NCBI GenBank assembly: GCA_051453625.1
Contig: JBOZIK010000001.1
Span: 140,961,345-141,025,344 of the forward strand
Length of the DNA: 64,000 bases
Reading direction: 5' to 3'
Source of the DNA: Welwitschia mirabilis
Lineage: Eukaryota; Gnetophyta; Gnetopsida; Welwitschiales
Part shown: piece by piece, positions 23,520 through 36,830 of the stretch
How the letters are laid out: every line of letters starts with the position of its first letter
How positions within the stretch are numbered: position 1 is the first letter of the stretch
The notes under the pieces: model-generated
What the model saw: the letters and a program-made list of their open reading frames with translations, nothing else
Told to the model about the DNA's origin: nothing
Databases searched by the model: none
Translations under genes and position numbers: made by a program

Positions 23520-25330
23520 CTTTATTTATAAATACTATGGCCATTATTACCATTAATGAGTTTTCTTTTTAACATTTCATCTGAAAAATATTTCTTTATT
23601 AAGGCCACTAATGCTACTAATTCTTTTGATTATGTTATTAATAAGCAACTTCAAATAGATACGATTCATGGGATTTTCCTCTCAAATAGTGATAATAACT
23701 TTTTAATTGCTACTTTATTGATGACTCCTTATTTCAATTAAAAATATTAAAGATAATATCAAGAAGCTCTTATGTTATTTTGACATCATTTGTAAGGCTT
23801 TAAGCTTCCTGATCAATTGGGAAATATCATCCTTCTATATAAAGGCTTGGACAAATTTCATCATCCTTCTTCTTAAAAGGAAAATTCATCCAAGAGATAT
23901 TTTCAAATTTTTTTGCGTTCCATTTGGCTTTTAACGTATTAGGAATTGGCTTTGGTACTAAATCTTAGAAAAAATAAATTGAAAGAATAAACAATGCTTG
24001 GATGTCTAAAAGATTATATTTTATGCATATAATTCTTATTTGTGAAAAAATTTATCTCATCCTATTACGTCTTTTACTATTTTTGTCTTACCCCTTTTAA
24101 GGCTTTATATCCCATAAAAACAAATGTCTTAGAGATTTTATTTGGAACTCCTAATCTCAAAAACATGGTTTTCAGTGTATTACTAGAAAATCTAGTTATA
24201 ACCTAAAAAATTGAAAGGCCTTAAAATCTCCTCCCTCTCCCTATAAGAAAAATCTATTACTATAAAATGAATTATTCAATCTTTAGAAATTGATGATCCT
24301 TGAAACATGCTTATTTGTAATGAAAATGCTAATTTCTTTATAAAAGGATCAACTTATTAGAAAGATTTAAGCTTTCTAAAGTTGTTTTCTATTCTATTTT
24401 TTATCTCTACACTTCATCCTTTTGAAAGGCTATTTGATTTGCTTGGCATCTCATTAAGAGATTACTTATCCCTTATTCTAAATCTATTAGTCATAATGCT
24501 TCTTCCATTTGGTACTCCTAACTAAATATTCTAAATTAATTAGTTATTAAAAAACCTATTATTAGCCTCAATTGAAGGGGTTTGATTCAAACAAAAAATG
24601 TTTAATCATCCAATAAAAGATTCCTTTCCTTCTAGAGCTTAATTCATGATAAGTATAGTCTTCCATTATTTCCTTTCTCCTCCAACCTCTCAAAATAATT
24701 CACTTGATTAGTTTTCATATTTAGTATAGAATTAATAATTTTATTCTATTTCAATAATAAAGGTTATGAAATTTTCAAAATAATATTTCTTTTCTTAATC
24801 ACACTTGTAAAAAAGGCTATAGAAATGACTTACCTTGTAATTAGAAGATTCTCACATTTAAGGTTCTATAGTATATTAATTTTTTATAAGAGACTTGGCT
24901 TAAAGTTGTTTCTAATTATTTGAAAATAAAAATAAGCCATAAAGTAGGTTCTTTTCTTTTGTATCTTCTTTATCAAGGTCTACCCCTTAGTGAATGCTTA
25001 ATGAAAATAAGACACTATCAAATTCTTTGTCCTAATTGTAATACTAAAGAGTCATTCCATAATGAATTTTAGTATTATAAGGTTGCTAATTTTTATTGGA
25101 ATGAAATTTGCAAATACTTTACTTGGTTTGAAGCTCCTTTTATCTTTACATTTTTGGTATTAGCTACATTTTTATAAATAGAACATAGATTCCTTGGGAT
25201 GCTTCTAGTTGTGTTGTCTTATTCTAAATATGAAAGTTATGAAATAATGTCATCTTCTCTATTAGTACTATGAATTTTTCCATCCTTGTCAAAATATTTT
25301 AATATTATTCTCTCTTTTTCTTTATCTTCA
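23520..25330 (+). pseudogene. LINE (L1-type) reverse transcriptase end with zinc-knuckle domain
   Basis: The open piece 23556-23741 starts in FLFNISSEKYFF, the segment after the Pro-Leu-Ser-Pro motif of plant LINE reverse transcriptases. A shifted frame gives CYFIDDSLFQ with the catalytic FIDD at 23714-23725. Then come SFVRL- and FGTKS-like pieces, FISHKNKCLRDFIWNS (about 24090-24150) and QKHGFQCITR, matching the typical thumb region. At 24930-25110 the sequence VGSFLLYLLYQGLPLSECLM, then CPNCNTKESFHNEF, matches the C-terminal zinc-binding (zf-RVT) domain. The endonuclease and N-terminal part are missing, as usual for 5'-truncated LINEs. No poly(A) tail was identified. Confidence 0.8.
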
Positions 25331-28099
25331 GCTTTGTAATAAGATCCATAGCCATTAGACCTATAATGGCTTCTTTGTATAAAATCTAGGAGTATTTCTT
25401 CCTATATGACTCTTTAAGATTTTAATAAATCCTTTTCAATAAAAAAATGATAACTATTATTATCAATAAATTCTATGAGCAATACATAATTTTCCCAACT
25501 TAAGACATATTAAAGAGATATGTTCTTAATACATCTTATAATAGTTAGTTAAAGAAACATTTCCTCAAGTATTTTTTCTAACATCTCATAGGCCTTTAAG
25601 GAATTAGGAGTATAATTATTGAAAACCTTAGTTATACCACTTTTTATAGAGTTGAATCTTTTCATTTTATTTCCAAGAATCCACTTTTCTATAAAAATGA
25701 ATAAACACTCCTCTTCTATCATAGATGGATATGATTTTTTTTTCTTACTTCTCAATAGTTAAAAGGTTCTACATTGTAATGTTAAAGTTTATGTAAATGT
25801 TTATTTTGCATGTAAAACATTAATGCTTTAAAGTTTCTAAATTAAAAACTACGAGTTGTAGCTAGATGATATTTTTCATACTAAGGACAAAAACCTTCTA
25901 TAAAATCCAAATCTGTCCTTGAATATTATATCTAAAATATACCACCATTAAGTTAATAACCTTATTTAAAAGGAAGTTTTAAATAATGATATTCTCATCT
26001 CTTCTTAATATTTTAGAATATACATAATGATTATAGACTTTAAGAACATAGAATGTCTAGGTTAAATTACAATGATGATAAATAAGAATCACATAAATAC
26101 AACATAGACAAAAGTAATGCATTCCTATCATTAGTTTACATTATAATTTTTTAGGTTAAGTTCCCTTATGTGCATAAAAAATTTAGTTAATTATAATTTC
26201 ATGCAGGTTAAGAACTAAAATTGGAATTCATGAGGAATAAGTATGAGTATGATTAATGTAAAAATATCAAGAAAATTTAATTTATACCTTAAAAATTAAC
26301 AAATAAAGCTAGTTAATAATGTATTAAATTTTATATTAAATGTGAGGACTATTAATCATTCCAACTAAAATTATCATTATATGAAAATAAAAACGATAAA
26401 AAGAAAGAAATAATAAAGGAAGAAAAAGCATGCACATGTGATAGAAGAGACATCATTATTTTTAATCATTTACAAAAGATAAGTATTTATGTTTTTCTAT
26501 TTACTATCAAGATAAAACCATCATAGTTATAAATATTGATTATTAATCAACCATGCAAATGTGATTTTTAAGCATAACTCTTAACCTTTTACAATGTTAA
26601 AATTTCAAAGGATAATTCTTAACCTTTTAAAACTAAACAAATTTAAAGTAATAAAAAACACCTACATCATATCCTCCATTAAATATTTATCTAAGTAGCA
26701 TAGAAAAAATAAGAAATATATGGAGAAAATGAAGCGTACTTGTATGAGAATAACATAAACAATTTAAAGATGAATAACTTATTACAAACATGAATTGAAT
26801 TTTGGTATTTATAAAGTTCCTAAAACCATCCTTTTATAGATACTACTTATTTAAAAATTAAATAAGTAATTAATTAAAAACATTAATAATTTATTTAGTA
26901 CTAACTAATGGATGTGAAAACATACTATGTAATATAAGTAAACTACATTATTAGTTATACTAAAACTTAATACTCAGAAGACATTATCTTTCTCTATTTT
27001 GTTTTCTTTTATTATTTTATTTCATATATACTTTCATTTTTTGAAGTCTAGTGATTTGTGAAATTACTAATGTTTAATAATTATAGGATATTAAATAATT
27101 GTTAAATGGTTTCATTTCTTAAAAATTTCTTCACAGTGTGAAGTGTATTATGAATATGCTTAATTTGTTATCATGTGAAGCCAATTTTTTTTTTTTTGTT
27201 TGTTATATTCTTATGATTATATCATATGGTTCTAAAAGGTAAATTTAGTTATGAAATAATACTAAAATGGTTTGAAATTTAGTTAAATACTAAAGAAACA
27301 TAATTATTAGAAATAATTTAGGATTGATTTGATTCTTTAAATTAAATCCTCTCTATATATACCCCTAAAGTCAATGAAGGTGAAGGTGTGGTATGCTTCA
27401 TGATTATTTTTATTATATAAATATTTTAGTTATTAATAAGAGATATACATTATTTTCCTAATAATGTAGATCAGAAAGGATCCAAACATTATTAAATATT
27501 TTGTATTATTTTGTATTTTGTTTTTAGTTACATTTATTTATCTTGTTTAATGATACGCTAATGTTCATAACAAATGGTTTCATAGGAATGTTTGTTTTTA
27601 TGTTTGCATAGTGAATATGATGAAAAAATCACAACTAATGAATTTTCTAACTAATACTAATAAGTAGAATGTTTAGAGTATTTTTATTAAAAATATATTA
27701 ATGAATAGGAAGTGTAAAACCATGGTACAAAGGATAAAAATTTAGTGATAAAGGGTGATGAATGGAAGGTTACTAGTAAGATAATATTATTCCTAATTTA
27801 TTTTTACCTTAATAATAATTTTATAAATTCTTTTACACAAATAGTTTTTCATATTATTATAAGTCATGTGTTGTAATTGGTTATATGTCACTTAAGAGAA
27901 ATAGTTATTTTATCATGTAAAGTGATAGTTTGATAAGAAAATATTAGTATTTCTATATGAATTCATGCCAAGTGTTCCATTGATTTAATACTCATTTGCT
28001 TCCACTATATATGCAATATGACTAAGGAGATTTCTTTATGCTTTAATTTAAACTATTTATACTTTTGAGTTAAATTATTATATTAAGTACAAAATTATA
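25331..28099. other. AT-rich DNA, nothing recognised
   Basis: An open stretch on the minus strand (25549-25755, 68 codons) resembles no family. At 27350-27365 the sequence ctctatatatacccct looks like a TATA box of the kind found in LTRs, and a run of 13 T lies at about 27186-27198. Reverse-transcriptase sequence that should precede the Athila RNase H at 28.1 kb is not present here, so the element is truncated or interrupted. Confidence 0.45.
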
Positions 28100-29790
28100 T
28101 TTATATAGGCTTAAAGCATGATCTCCTCATCTAAAAATATCTTTCGTTTAGATCATAATCGGACTAAGGATTTCAAATTGAGGTGTGATACAAGCAACAT
28201 AGCTATTGGTAGTGTGTTAGGATGAAAGAATGAGAAGGGATATACGATCATAATTTATATTAGTAAAGTCCTCTCTAATGCACAATTAAATTAGATAATC
28301 ACAAAAAATAAATATTATTAATTATATTTTTCTTACATAAATTAGGTACTACTTTCATGGATTTTATACTAATGTTTATACTAATCATGTTGATGTCTAT
28401 TATGTTATGACTAAGAAAAACTATAGTGCTACATTAAGTATGTAGGTGTTACTAATGCAAGAATTTAATCTTACCATCACAAATAAAATAGGAAACCACA
28501 ATTGGATCATATATTATTTATATTAAATTCCTTAAGAATCCATGTCCCTTCAGTTCTTATAGATTTTCCTTAAATAATTCTTTATCATAAAACATATCCA
28601 TTTCCACCTCTTTTCAACCTCAAGATTCATGGTGTGTAAACATTGTAAATTATTTACTCATCATGGTATCCTCCACATTATATAAGAAATTAACATAAAT
28701 ATTTTCTCTATAGAAGAAGAGATTATGAATGGAATGAATTGTAATGTATAATCATTGTAAAGACTAAATCATGTATAAATGTATTTTTGAATGTAAATAA
28801 TAACACATCTGAATCTTAACCATGATTAAGTTTGTGGTGTTTTCTTTAATGAACAAAAAGCAACAATGAAAATATTACATATTGTATTTTACTAGTCAAC
28901 TTATTTTTGGGATTATTTTCAATTTTCTAAAAATGTGATTTTTTTTAATGATTTGTAAGCCTATCTAAATCCAATACATTCCCTTTAAATATACTTTGAA
29001 ATGTTAACATTTTGACTATTAGGGTATTTACTTTATAAGCCCTTCAAACCATCTTCTTTTAATAAAAATTATTTTCTAGTGATTATTGACTATATGATCA
29101 AATGTGTTGAGGTCATTTCTACTATTTTTAATGATGTAAAACCTTTATTTAATTTTTTCATTCTAATACAATTTCATAGATTTAGCTTTATAAGTATTTT
29201 AATAAGTGATTAAGATATTCATTTCATAGAAAACTACTTCTTTTAGTAGGAATACAAATAGAATTTCCATTGCATACCATCCTTAAGCCAATGGTTAAAC
29301 TAAGAACTCTAATATAGAAAATAAAATTATGCTTTATAAAATTATGCCTAATAATAAAAAGCCATGTTCTCTTAAACTTATTGATGTTTTTTGAGATTAT
29401 CATACATCTTATAGTAATTGAATTAGTTTTTGCTTTTATGGACTTATACACACTAAAACTTAAATTCTTTCAGTTAAGACTACTTCTTAAATTAATTTCA
29501 TTAATTTTAATAAGAATCATTAATGTATGCTAGAATAATTGCAATACCTTAATGAAAAACATACCCATGCTATACATAAACAACTCATTCATAATTCCCA
29601 AGCCAAAGCTACCCATGACAAAAAGCTTTTGCATAAGTATTTTGAACCAAGTTAATTAGTATCATTGTATAATACTTGAGTGCATCTTATTTATACTAAG
29701 TTAACTTATAAATGATTAGATCCTTATCTTATAAAGAAAAAATATGTTATAATGTATCTATTGAGATTTTTGAATTAAAATTTAATGGAA
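28100..29790 (+). pseudogene. Ty3/gypsy (Athila-type) RNase H and integrase remnant
   Basis: At about 28120-28270 the plus strand reads TKDFKLRCDTSNIAIGSVLG, then IIIYISKVLSNAQLN, the RNase H start of Athila-type elements with its first catalytic aspartate. LQEFNLTITNKIGNHN follows near 28455-28500. Integrase follows: DYMIKCVEVISTIFNDVKP (about 29080-29150) and ISILISD-DIHFIENYF (29190-29230), which carry the catalytic aspartate regions. Near 29530-29650, HTHAIHKQLIHN and AKATHDKKLLHKYFEP match the C-terminal part. Order, spacing and signature fit Athila better than other gypsy lineages. Many stops; the reverse transcriptase proper is missing upstream. Confidence 0.8.
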
Positions 29791-29939
29791 AATAAAGCTT
29801 AATAAGTGGGGGTTAAATCTCTATTAATTACTTAATGATTATTATTACAACATGAAATTGATAGGAGCAATTGTCTTAAAACATCCTTTTAACTAATAAT
29901 AGGATCATCTTTTCATCATCATCTAAATTCTTTTTTATC

Positions 29940-30960
29940 TAGATCCCTTGGTTGAGATATTTTACTAATTAATTATCCCTTTACTTTAATTCATGCTAAA
30001 TTCAATTTTATTTTTATGTAAGTAATTTTAATTTATGTACTTCATGTGATAAGATTGGATTTTATCCAATCTTAATGCATCCACATATATATGAGCTTTC
30101 TATTGAAATAAAAATATCTATGTTATTGTATTATAGTGTTCATTACATTAAATCATATGCTTCTCTTTAGCTATGTACTTCAATAATTTACCATTCTAGT
30201 AATCAACCAATGTTTTATTAAAAGATGAAAATCTAAGTTAATTAGAGAAACAAAATTTTCAAATTGAAAGGATAAATTAATGCATGTACGTACTATAATT
30301 TCATCATATCCTATCACAAGTGCAGTAGGAAAAGATTACCTAAAATGAACCTTTGACAGTGTGATTTGATAGCTATGAGAAACTCACTAGAGAGTTACTT
30401 AGCCATGATCTAACATTACCTTATGGGTTCTTACTCTCTTAGAAGTGGTTGAACTTCCCTCATAATGATGAATAATACTTTGTAATGCCACATTAAATTG
30501 ATTTTTCATATCTCTAGGGTTATGCCTTTATTAACACTATTAATACACTAGTTATTGGTGGTGAATTAGTAAGGTTTTATTTGCTATTATAGTTAATGAT
30601 TGAATAAAGTTATGATATTAGAGTTATATTGATGTTTTTATAAGGTAATCATTAGATGTTATCATAATCATTATTCTTTATCACATGATACTCTATGTCA
30701 TTGAGCATTAAATCATGCATCTACAATGCTAAGTGATTTTATGACATATACTAATGGATCTTGTTAGAATATTATTTAGAACGTAGTAGCTAATATTCTA
30801 CTTGTTTTTTAATTAATTTTTAATTAGTCCTTTTATATTATTTTCTTTTAGTTATTTCAAAGTTATTTTGATATTTATTTGTATTTCTTATAAGACCCTA
30901 CAATTATTTTTAATAGATTATTATTTTCTACACTCACTCTATATTATTTGCCTTTTCTTA
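29940..30960 (+). repeat. shared 1-kb module, copy A
   Basis: Aligns in the same orientation with 62390-63310. Identical anchors: a 20-base segment starting ataagattgg at 30049 (62495 in copy B) and a 20-base segment starting ttatcacatg at 30678 (63046). It follows directly after the Athila integrase, so it is probably the 3' untranslated region or LTR of that family. Confidence 0.8.
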
Positions 30961-33487
30961 ATTATATTATTATTTTTATCATTATCCATAAATTTTCATT
31001 TAACTCATTTTCTATCTCACCCCACATGTGACTCATAGTTTGTCCTATTTTTATTTTTAGTTTTTTTATTTCATTTTATAAAACTGAGTTTGAACTTTGA
31101 TTTTCTTAGTCTCATATATTTTATGCTTATTTTTAACTCTTTTACATTTGTCTCTTTTATATGTGCTATTAATTACTTTCATTTTCATTCATTCAAGCTA
31201 CTTTTATTTTTCTCTCTAAGCACTCAGAACATTATTATAGAGATTTCATTCTTGCCATCTAAATTTGTATCATTTCTAGTCTCTATAATTTGATTCCAAA
31301 TACTTGAACAAGCTTTTCCTTCTACTTCATACAAAAGAAGTAGATGAAAGATGAGTTAACTTTATCTTAGTATCTTCATTCAAAAACCATAAAATGAATG
31401 ACTATAATGTATAATTTATTAAAACCTCTTTTATCCTTATTTTTCACTTAATTTTTCATCTTTCTTCTTTGCTCTAGAGCTTTGAGACTTGTTTCATTTT
31501 GATATACCTTTGAGATTTTTAGCTAGTTTTATAGAAATAAGGTATGTTTTTATTTTCTCTTATAATTTTTCTCATTTCTCACATTTTAGATTCTATTAAG
31601 GGACTATTTTTGTTACAATGTATCATTTTCTTATTACCATTATTTTGATACAAAGAATTTGAAATATTATTAGGTATTTCATGAGATATCAATTATTTTA
31701 GCTTAAATTTCTTAGAACCTTAAGTCTTTTTAATTAAAATTCAATATTTTTTATTATTTCATAGTGAAATTAGATAAATTTATAGCCTAAGCAATTATCT
31801 CCATGTGCTAGATCTTTATACTATCTTAAAATTTTGATTCAGGCCCTTACATTTTCTTACTAAGTTCATGTGCTATAATTTTTATCCTTTATTATTATTT
31901 TTAAATAAAATTATATAGTTTTTATTTTTCCTTCCTATTCTCATGTTAATTGGAAATGAATTATTTAATTAATGGGATGGAAGTGTATTTTTCTCTATGA
32001 TTATGCTTTTGGCAAAATGTTTTATTTTATCGCACATTTGTAAGCTCTAATAACATATTTTGAGTTAAATTATATACGGTGGACAAATAGCATATGTTTT
32101 CTTAGTATACCATCTCACATGTATCCTTTACTAGGCCACATACACAATCTTATATTTTTATATAACTTGTAACAGGGGAGTTCTCCTCCCAACTAGAATC
32201 TTATGTATGTATAAAAGCTATAGTAAAGGATAAAGAGAGAAAGAAAGACTTTCTATAGAGTACAAGAAAGGCGATGATTCATGCTAGTGTTTCCATGGAA
32301 AAACTTAAGCTAGAGTTTGATAATGTCATCTCTAAATACTACATTAGCTACCTTTAGATGTTTATGGATCCTATTATACTAAGAAGATTAGGGAATTCTA
32401 TAAATCTATATGATTAGATATACAACATAAAGTATAGCCTAAACCTATAGAGGGTACTAGAGGTGTACTGAGTGGTTATACATATGAATTTTATGAAACC
32501 TTATTTAATAAGTTATAGGATTGAGTGAAGAGAAGACCACTTACATACATACTTATAGAGGTGAAGCTAATAGACATGGTTATTATGCTACACTCAATAT
32601 ACTATGGGATGTAGGAGGAGATCTGTGTATATTTCTAGTTACTTTCTTACCATTATATTATAGAGTATTTCATAGGCATTAATTTATAACATTATCTATT
32701 CTTTTTATGATAGTTACATTATGATATTCCACCTTTATATTTTAACCATAATTCATCATGTAGACAACATAAATCTTGCATTATATATTTGAAGATGCTT
32801 GAGAAGCTTGATAGATGAGATTTGTACAAACTCTAGGATGTCCATGTCTTCTCTTAGCCATGTTTTGAAGGTCTTACATGCTAAAGCCATAGGACATCTA
32901 GGCATAAATAAATTTAATAACCATTAATAGATATTTTACAAACATGCACATCTAAATTCTGGGTGAGCTAAAGAAGCTTTAGAAACATAGAATTCCTTCT
33001 TACACTAATAGAATAGCAACTAGTGGTATTACACCATAGCAAATGACTAATATTTTGAGAGGATTAGAGTAGCATATAGATGATAGATTCACTCACATGT
33101 ATAAGAGTCTTGACTCTTTAAATTAATAAATTACTAGGTTTAAGTGGACGATAACTTCACTTAAGAAGTGAATCATAGTTATTTAGTAAAGAGGTGCATA
33201 GATTATTTAGAATATTATAGTGGACCTTTCTAAGATAGTAAGCACTTACCATGCACATACTAGTATAGTTATTAATAAGCACGTAAGCTTGTACCTATCT
33301 ATTAATGAGGTCATGCCTAAGGAGTGGAAGCCATTATCACCACTATTACTATAGGACTTACATGTGTATTTTAGGATTTTGCCATATCCTAACTGAGTTA
33401 TATAATGTATTTTTATGTTTCATTACCATTTTTGAACCACTTAATGATGTACTTGAAGCATGATTATTTTTATAACATTCATATATT
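30961..33487. other. AT-rich DNA, nothing recognised
   Basis: Includes a slightly less AT-rich part from about 32200 to 33360 with a purine-rich start (gagagaaagaaagac at 32235). Translations there, such as TYRGEANRHGYYATLN near 32560, match no family I know. The open frame 31090-31293 is hydrophobic and compositionally ordinary for this DNA. Confidence 0.4.
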
Positions 33488-34361
33488 TGTGTGTGTGTGT
33501 GTGTGTGTGTGNNNNNNNNNNNNNNNNNNNNNNNNNNNNNNNNNNNNNNNNNNNNNNNNNNNNNNNNNNNNNNNNNNNNNNNNNNNNNNNNNNNNNNNNN
33601 NNNNNNNNNNNNNNNNNNNNNNNNNNNNNNNNNNNNNNNNNNNNNNNNNNNNNNNNNNNNNNNNNNNNNNNNNNNNNNNNNNNNNNNNNNNNNNNNNNNN
33701 NNNNNNNNNNNNNNNNNNNNNNNNNNNNNNNNNNNNNNNNNNNNNNNNNNNNNNNNNNNNNNNNNNNNNNNNNNNNNNNNNNNNNNNNNNNNNNNNNNNN
33801 NNNNNNNNNNNNNNNNNNNNNNNNNNNNNNNNNNNNNNNNNNNNNNNNNNNNNNNNNNNNNNNNNNNNNNNNNNNNNNNNNNNNNNNNNNNNNNNNNNNN
33901 NNNNNNNNNNNNNNNNNNNNNNNNNNNNNNNNNNNNNNNNNNNNNNNNNNNNNNNNNNNNNNNNNNNNNNNNNNNNNNNNNNNNNNNNNNNNNNNNNNNN
34001 NNNNNNNNNNNNNNNNNNNNNNNNNNNNNNNNNNNNNNNNNNNNNNNNNNNNNNNNNNNNNNNNNNNNNNNNNNNNNNNNNNNNNNNNNNNNNNNNNNNN
34101 NNNNNNNNNNNNNNNNNNNNNNNNNNNNNNNNNNNNNNNNNNNNNNNNNNNNNNNNNNNNNNNNNNNNNNNNNNNNNNNNNNNNNNNNNNNNNNNNNNNN
34201 NNNNNNNNNNNNNNNNNNNNNNNNNNNNNNNNNNNNNNNNNNNNNNNNNNNNNNNNNNNNNNNNNNNNNNNNNNNNNNNNNNNNNNNNNNNNNNNNNNNN
34301 NNNNNNNNNNNGTGTGTATGGGTGTGGGTATGGATGTGGATGTGGGGACATGCGTGCACGC
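33488..34361. repeat. (GT)n microsatellite around an 800-base gap
   Basis: Pure GT from 33488 to 33511, then N, then 34312-34361 with a degenerating GT/GGTATG tract passing into a (GCAC)-like stretch with several CpGs. All long open frames across this place are artefacts of N plus repeat. Confidence 0.95.
33512..34311. other. assembly gap, 800 N
   Basis: Run of 800 N within the GT repeat. Confidence 0.99.
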
Positions 34362-35008
34362 ACATCTATGCATGTAAATTTTTTTATACATGCACACATA
34401 CATGACATTTTTTTTATGTTACTTGTGTTATTTTTACTTACTTTAGCATTTCATTCTTTCATGATCACATCCTTCACAAACATTTAACTAGGTGGTGATT
34501 AGGGAGAGAGCTGAGCTATTTTATAAAAAATCATCATCATTTAATGTTTTCTATTTTAAGGGTTATTTAAGAATAATCTACATCTTTTTCGTGTATTAAT
34601 ATGATTGAGTTCTATTTCAAAGCGGTTAAAAGTTTGTAGCTCTTGCAAAAACTAATATTTGGAATCATCCTCAACTTGATCATATGGATGACCATACTAG
34701 GACAAAGGTGAATCTAACTGCATATTAATTGTTAGATAGTTTTTTCACTTTGTTTAACTAAGAATGTGCCTAGTCAACTAATGAAATTCATTTTAGATAT
34801 TTCTTTATGCTATTTATTTTATCAATTTGGCTTACTGCTTTCTATTCAGTTGTTTTGTTAGAAACTAAAAAATGCTAATTAGGGGAACTATGTTTTGAAA
34901 CAAAATTAATCATATTTAACATTAGTATGGAGTATGTTTTAGGTTTATTTAATATTTTTAACTAAAATGATAGTAGAAGATAATTCACTATTATGAATAA
35001 TAAAAAAT
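34362..35008. other. AT-rich DNA, nothing recognised
   Basis: No open frame of note and no repeat match was seen between the GT tract and the next gap. Confidence 0.5.
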
Positions 35009-35202
35009 NNNNNNNNNNNNNNNNNNNNNNNNNNNNNNNNNNNNNNNNNNNNNNNNNNNNNNNNNNNNNNNNNNNNNNNNNNNNNNNNNNNNNNNNNNNN
35101 NNNNNNNNNNNNNNNNNNNNNNNNNNNNNNNNNNNNNNNNNNNNNNNNNNNNNNNNNNNNNNNNNNNNNNNNNNNNNNNNNNNNNNNNNNNNNNNNNNNN
35201 NN
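35009..35202. other. assembly gap, 194 N
   Basis: Estimated-size gap; flanks show no shared sequence. Confidence 0.99.
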
Positions 35203-35540
35203 TTTGAGTGCATTAGAGATGAAATCTTACTTTAATGATTAAATGATGGCTATTTAAGTATTAAATAGTAAAATTTGGAACATTTTACACTTTTTAGTCA
35301 TCTATATAAATGCAAGATAAAACAAATTCTAATAAGATTTAAATAAACTAATATGATAAGGAATTAGTATTCCATTAGATATGGACAATTAGATAACACG
35401 TCCTTCTATCTTGATCATACAATGCCAAGTAAGTGATGGTATATAACTGATGAGTAATGATTCATCTAATTAAAACTATAAAAAACCTGTCAGTTATAAT
35501 AGTGTAAAAACTATAATAATCTACATCTTTTTTACATTAT
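35203..35540. other. AT-rich DNA next to GagLTR-2
   Basis: Short flank with nothing recognised; it ends with the target duplication CTTTA at 35541-35545. Confidence 0.5.
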
Positions 35541-35545
35541 CTTTA

Positions 35546-35960
35546 TGTAATGTTTATTTTTACTATTTTAAGATTATTTCATTATAAGCAGGAAAACATA
35601 AGTATTATGCTAGTATCAATAATAATAAGAAAAAATAATTTGGCAAAAGTTGGATTTTATTATTGGAAATAGTGGATTACATTCCTCATCATTAGCTAAT
35701 ATCCTTGAACTAGTGGTTATAGGTAAATATGTGAACTATGACTTGAGTCCCCCTCTTAGAACCTCGAGGGTTAGCTAAGATTATCATTGGTTACATCCAC
35801 CGAGTCTATCCAACCCCACGTAATGTCAAAGTCTTAAATAGCATAATGAAGGGATACATCTTTTTATACTTGGATTACACCCATTTATATCTATTGTTAA
35901 TTATGTTAATTTAGCATCTTAACATACTTATTTATGAAATAGTCAATTTAAAACATTACA
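35546..35960 (-). repeat. GagLTR-2 3' LTR
   Basis: Aligns along its whole length with 38941-39357. Shared landmarks include gtggattacattcctcatcat, ggttacatccaccgagtcta-like and gggatacatctttttatact. On the minus strand it begins TGTAATGTTTTA at 35960 after the purine tract. Confidence 0.92.
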
Positions 35961-35975
35961 TTCCCTCTCCCTTAA
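35961..35975 (-). other. GagLTR-2 polypurine tract
   Basis: The minus strand reads TTAAGGGAGAGGGAA directly before the 3' LTR. Confidence 0.88.
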
Positions 35976-36009
35976 GAACTGTGCTTATCCTCGAGTGCAG
36001 TTTCTCCTT

Positions 36010-36830
36010 ATCTTGATAGTTCATAAAAGCATGCTCATCCAGATTAGTTTTATATTATCTATAAAACATAAGGAAAGGAAACCATTGTATATTAAGAAAT
36101 ACACTAAAAAGTAAGAAAATAACATATCATGTTTTATTAAAAGTTTTGAAAAAGTTCTCCTACATATACTCCTTGCTTTTTCAAGGTTGTTGATCATAGA
36201 TGGGTCCATTGGATGTGTACTTCCTTTATACTTTTATTCCTCAATTACTTAGTATTGGTATCTAAAACCTTCTCAGGATGGGTTTATCTACTTAGGAGTT
36301 GTAATTCTCATTCCATCAAGTATCCTACCATTGAAGATAGTGTTTTATCTTTTAGTAGGCATCTTCAGTTGATTTAATTTCCAAAGTGTTGAGGATGCTT
36401 CTAAGTTTGAGTGGTAAGATGATAATGAATCTGTTAATTGATTTCTTTTTAGAAAAATTATTTTTGTATTTAATCAGGCACTGGAATTCAGACCAATGTT
36501 TATTCGATCTATGTTTTCCCAAGTGAACACATTGGAATTCCACCATTTGATTCTCTATAAGTATTTTAAGGTGAATTTCTTTTTGAATTCTTCTATGAAG
36601 ATATCTCATGGTATCCTTTGGGGATATTTCTTTTGGCATCTAGACCATCATTCTTGTGTGTTTCTTTTAAGAAAGGCTATGGCATATGTGCGTTATCATT
36701 CTAATGGAACATTCTGAAGGTCGAAGTAGTTTTCTATTTGATGAATCCATGAAATGACTGCTTCACTTCTTTCTGCTTTACCTTAGTATATTTTAAGGTA
36801 TATCATCTTAGTAATTTCCTCTCCTTCTTA
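36010..36830 (-). pseudogene. GagLTR-2 gag remnant
   Basis: On the minus strand, 36790-36720 reads GKAERSEAVISWIHQIENYF, the N-terminal helix of the Ty3/gypsy capsid. It is followed at about 36680-36560 by AFLKRNTQE, the Trp-Trp site in which the first tryptophan codon is now TGA (plus-strand positions 36645-36650), and IFIEEFKKKFTLKYL, the following helix. A long open piece in another frame (36639-36352) covers the same region and is partly a shadow. Toward 36010 it degenerates; the open piece 36209-36021 has no clear match. No zinc knuckle was identified. Confidence 0.78.

Noticed and set aside
33358-34487. Long open frames of 300-360 codons on both strands
   Set aside because: They consist almost entirely of N translated as X plus GT-repeat dipeptides. 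The same applies to frames at 2814-3085, 14814-15108, 34962-35235, 50675-51194, 57364-58080, 60171-60791 and 61518-61772.
36352-36639. 95-codon frame on the minus strand as an independent gene
   Set aside because: It overlaps the gag remnant of GagLTR-2; the gag signal (aromatic helix, Trp-Trp site, following helix) is in a neighbouring frame, so most of this frame is a shadow.
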